Positions 4,690 through 6,856 of a stretch of 6,856 nt of DNA are shown in pieces. Source of the DNA: Rhodobiaceae bacterium (GTDB taxonomy: Bacteria > Pseudomonadota > Alphaproteobacteria > Parvibaculales > Parvibaculaceae). The notes under the pieces were generated by a model, which saw only the letters and a list, made by a program, of their open reading frames with translations, had not been told where the DNA came from and ran no database searches. Each line of letters opens with the position of its first letter. The first letter of the stretch is position 1. The DNA lies in NCBI GenBank assembly GCA_002401305.2, contig NVSO02000155.1:1-6856 (forward strand), read 5' to 3'. A program made the position numbers and the translations under genes.

Positions 4690-5883
4690 ATGGATATGAG
4701 CTTTTCGTCAGAAGATCTGGCGTTCCGCGACGAAGTTCGCGCGTTCATTGAAGAAAAATTCCCCCGCGAAATTGCCAGTAAGCGCAGCCGCGGTGATATG
4801 AGCAAAGAAGACATTCTTGCTTGGCACCGTATTTTGCACGACAAAGGGTGGGTAACTCCAAGCTGGCCGGAAGAATATGGTGGCGCTGGTTGGACCATTA
4901 CGCAGCGCTTCATTTGGAATGAAGAATGTGCGCGTGCTGAAACCACACCGCTCCTACCATTCGGCCTCTCCATGGTTGGCCCTGTGATCTATTCCTTCGG
5001 GAACGAAGAGCAAAAAGCCCGGTTCTTGCCTGGCATTCGCTCTGGTGATGACTGGTGGTGCCAAGGGTATTCTGAGCCAGGTGCTGGTTCTGATTTGGCC
5101 TCTTTGCGTACGAAAGCTGAGCGCGTTGGCGATGAATACGTCGTAAACGGTTCTAAAACTTGGACAACCTTGGCGCAGTTTGCTGACTGGATGTTCTGCT
5201 TGGTCCGCACCGATTCCACTGTGAAGCAACAAGCGGGTATTTCCTTCTTGCTGATTGACATGAAAACACCCGGTATCACAGTTCGCCCGATCATCACGAT
5301 GGATGGCGCGCATGAAGTGAACGAAGTTTTCTTGGATAACGTGCGTGTTCCAGCTGAAAACCTCATCGGTGAAGAAAACAAAGGTTGGACCTACGCCAAA
5401 TTCCTGCTCGGTAACGAACGTTCAGGCATTGCTGGTGTGGCACGCTCGAAAAAAGCTATCGAACGTCTTAAAGGCATCGCCAAAGCGGAACTCATGGACG
5501 GACAACCTTTGCTGGATGACGAAGAGTTTTCGCGCAAAATCGCTGAAGTTGAAATCGACCTTGCGGCGTTAGAAATAACAGAGCTACGGACATTGGCAGC
5601 TGAAAGTCGCGGTAAGGGCCCTGGTCCAGAATCATCAATTCTCAAAGTAAAGGGAACTGAGGTTCAACAACGCATTACAGAGCTGACAATGGAAGCTGTT
5701 GGAAATTACGCCTTCGTATATTCCCCGCACGGACATGAGCAGCCAGGTAACAACTTTGTACCGGGCCCCGACTATTCTATCGGTGCGTCGCAAAATTACT
5801 TTAATATGCGCAAAACATCGATTTATGGCGGTTCGAACGAAATTCAGCACAACATTATTGCCAAAATGGTGCTTGGGCTCTAA
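4690..5883 (+). CDS. Acyl-CoA dehydrogenase, PimC-like (large/catalytic subunit type)
   Basis: A 397-residue flavoprotein of the acyl-CoA dehydrogenase superfamily that oxidises an acyl-CoA to the 2,3-enoyl-CoA, using FAD and passing electrons to ETF. The N-terminal helical domain is about 1-120 (FSSEDLAFRDEVRAFIEE), the beta domain about 121-230 (WWCQGYSEPGAGSDLASL at 122-139, KTWTTLAQFADW at 156-167), and the C-terminal helical domain 231-397, ending in YGGSNEIQHNIIAKMVLGL. The usual C-terminal catalytic glutamate of MCAD (YEGT) is Gly380 here, whereas LLGNERSG carries Glu243 at the isovaleryl/FadE26-type position, so Glu243 is the likely base. From memory, WWCQGYSEPGAGSDLASL and GHEVNEVF-like segments (AHEVNEVF at 207-214) match pimeloyl-CoA dehydrogenase large subunits (PimC). 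The start at 4690 has a strong ribosome site. A second, distinct dehydrogenase follows after 107 bases. The dicarboxylyl substrate is inferred. Confidence 0.9.
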   Translation: MDMSFSSEDLAFRDEVRAFIEEKFPREIASKRSRGDMSKEDILAWHRILHDKGWVTPSWPEEYGGAGWTITQRFIWNEECARAETTPLLPFGLSMVGPVIYSFGNEEQKARFLPGIRSGDDWWCQGYSEPGAGSDLASLRTKAERVGDEYVVNGSKTWTTLAQFADWMFCLVRTDSTVKQQAGISFLLIDMKTPGITVRPIITMDGAHEVNEVFLDNVRVPAENLIGEENKGWTYAKFLLGNERSGIAGVARSKKAIERLKGIAKAELMDGQPLLDDEEFSRKIAEVEIDLAALEITELRTLAAESRGKGPGPESSILKVKGTEVQQRITELTMEAVGNYAFVYSPHGHEQPGNNFVPGPDYSIGASQNYFNMRKTSIYGGSNEIQHNIIAKMVLGL

Positions 5884-5931
5884 CACATACACATACGAAA
5901 TTAAGGGAGCCCTTTAAGGCGCCCGCTGGCC

Positions 5932-5948
5932 CACCTCGCAAAGAGGTG
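5932..5948 (+). other. Intercistronic hairpin between the two acyl-CoA dehydrogenase genes
   Basis: CACCTC (5932-5937) and GAGGTG (5943-5948) form a perfect 6-base stem around a GCAAA loop. No T-run follows, so it is unlikely to be a strong intrinsic terminator. It may separate or stabilise the two coding parts of one transcript. A second inverted repeat, AAGGG-AG-CCCTT, lies at 5913-5924. Confidence 0.4.
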
Positions 5949-5975
5949 TGGTTGGTTCAAGATTTTTAGAAAAGC

Positions 5976-5984
5976 AGGGAAGAG
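5976..5984 (+). promoter_or_regulatory. Ribosome binding site for the second acyl-CoA dehydrogenase
   Basis: AGGGAAGAG lies six bases before the ATG at 5991. It supports the start at MDFSFTEEQTLLR, the usual N-terminus of this family. Confidence 0.55.
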
Positions 5985-5990
5985 AACACG

Positions 5991-6856
5991 ATGGACTTTT
6001 CGTTTACCGAGGAGCAAACCTTACTCCGCAATATGGTGCAGGGCTTCCTACAGGACAAATACGACTTCGAAACTCGCCGTAAAATTGTTGCGAGTGATGA
6101 AGGCTGGAGCAAAGATTTCTGGCAGGAATGGGCTGAACTCGGCCTCTTGGCAGCACCTTTCTCCGAAGAGCAAGGCGGCATGGGCGGCGGCGCAATCGAC
6201 ACCATGGTCATCATGGAAGAATTCGGTCGCGCACTCGTTATTGAGCCTTACATGGAAACTGTAGTGCTTGCTGGCGGCTTCTTGCGTGAAGGCGCATCGG
6301 CGGCTCAACAAGCAGCACATATTCCAGGCATCGTTTCTGGTGAAAACGTATGGGCAGTAGCCTATGCAGAGCCACAAGGCCGCTACAATCTAGCTGACTT
6401 GGTTACCACAGCTAAAGCTGATGGCGATGGCTTCGTTCTCAATGGCTACAAAGCTGTTGTGCTTGCCGGCCCATGGGCAGACAAATTGATCGTGACCGCG
6501 CGGACCTCTGGTGGTCAACGTGACAGTGACGGCGTGTCAGTATTTATTGTTGATAAAAGTGCAGCTGGTGTTTCAGCGCGTGATTATCCAACAGTAGACG
6601 GACGCCGCGCATCTGAAATCACTTTCGAAAACGTCAAACTTGGCGCAGACGCATTGATCGGCGAAGTTGGCAAAGGTTTGCCACTTGTTGAAAAAGTGAT
6701 CGACCAAGGCATTGGCGCTTTGTGTGCTGAAGCTGTTGGCGGCATGAAAGAACTGAACGACGCGACTGTTGAGTATTGCAAAACACGTAAACAGTTCGGC
6801 GTGCCAATCGGCAAGTTCCAAGTTCTGCAACACCGCATGGTTGATATGTTCATGGC
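5991..6856 (+). CDS. Acyl-CoA dehydrogenase, PimD-like (small subunit type), truncated by the window edge
   Basis: An open frame from ATG 5991 runs 288 codons to the right edge without a stop; about 90-100 residues should be missing by family length. The N-terminal domain begins DFSFTEEQTLLRNMVQGFL, with KDFWQEWAELGLLAAPFSEEQGGMGGG (41-67), and IMEEFGRALVIEPYMETVVLAG at 74-95. The middle domain has YAEPQGRYNLADLVTTA in place of the GSDLA-type segment. KTRKQFGVPIGKFQVLQHRMVDMF (264-287) is the family's conserved third region. From memory it resembles the small subunit of pimeloyl-CoA dehydrogenase (PimD). Where the first gene has Glu243 (NERSG), this one reads IDQGI with Asp238, so it may be a non-catalytic partner. 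It follows the large-subunit gene by 107 bases on the same strand, so an alpha2beta2 enzyme is plausible. The subunit role is inferred; membership of the dehydrogenase family is clear. Confidence 0.88.
   Translation, partial: MDFSFTEEQTLLRNMVQGFLQDKYDFETRRKIVASDEGWSKDFWQEWAELGLLAAPFSEEQGGMGGGAIDTMVIMEEFGRALVIEPYMETVVLAGGFLREGASAAQQAAHIPGIVSGENVWAVAYAEPQGRYNLADLVTTAKADGDGFVLNGYKAVVLAGPWADKLIVTARTSGGQRDSDGVSVFIVDKSAAGVSARDYPTVDGRRASEITFENVKLGADALIGEVGKGLPLVEKVIDQGIGALCAEAVGGMKELNDATVEYCKTRKQFGVPIGKFQVLQHRMVDMFM

Noticed and set aside
5913..5924. AAGGG-AG-CCCTT as a terminator of the first dehydrogenase gene
   Set aside because: The two-base centre is too small for an RNA loop and no T-run follows.
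1..6856. Mobile elements, CRISPR arrays, tRNA or rRNA genes
   Set aside because: No transposase or integrase frames, no regular direct repeats with spacers, and no recognisable tRNA or rRNA sequence were seen.

Overview
The window most likely comes from an alphaproteobacterium of moderate GC content. The evidence is gene content and protein style: the alphaproteobacterial form of CobA, a divergent cobS/cobT pair followed by a DUF1289 gene, a membrane-anchored retropepsin-like protease beside a phosphomannomutase-type gene, and a PimC/PimD-like acyl-CoA dehydrogenase pair. I cannot resolve the genus. All family assignments were made by eye, without a database search.

Layout. Positions 1-859 read leftward: a three-pass membrane protein with a retropepsin-type domain, then the first 23 codons of a phosphomannomutase/phosphoglucomutase-like gene cut by the left edge. 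Positions 1022-1978 (+) carry an intact-looking cobA (uroporphyrinogen-III C-methyltransferase). It converges on a leftward two-gene unit (3113-1999) made of a CobS-family membrane protein and a small four-cysteine DUF1289 protein that overlap by 4 bases. Across a 277-base intergenic region lies the divergent CobT-family gene (3391-4374, +). After a 315-base non-coding leader come two acyl-CoA dehydrogenase genes in tandem (4690-5883 and 5991 to the right edge). They resemble the large and small subunits of a heteromeric enzyme of the pimeloyl-CoA dehydrogenase type.

Most notable point. CobT and CobS catalyse linked steps of cobalamin lower-ligand assembly. Both homologues here are full-length, uninterrupted frames with a recognisable family scaffold, but both have lost the family's signature active-site motifs. 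CobT has ATQGI, SDAGVGTEA and RQAQGTG where GNHGV, GEMGIGNTT and RLGEGTG are expected. CobS has REDGLVETVNR where HEDGLADTADG is expected, has lost the MKDSRIGTYG segment, and has gained a polar N-terminal extension of about 45 residues. A matched pair of pseudoenzymes, or a strongly divergent subfamily, is the main candidate for something undescribed. The intergenic region between them holds no cobalamin riboswitch that I can see. It does contain a possible three-way-junction fold (3137-3222) and a cluster of TGACGC half-sites (3271-3295).

How the genes fit together. cobA makes precorrin-2, used for cobalamin or siroheme, and sits next to the cobS/cobT pair, so this locus may be the changed remnant of a cobalamin gene cluster. 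The acyl-CoA dehydrogenases belong to beta-oxidation-like acyl-CoA catabolism and appear to be a separate unit.
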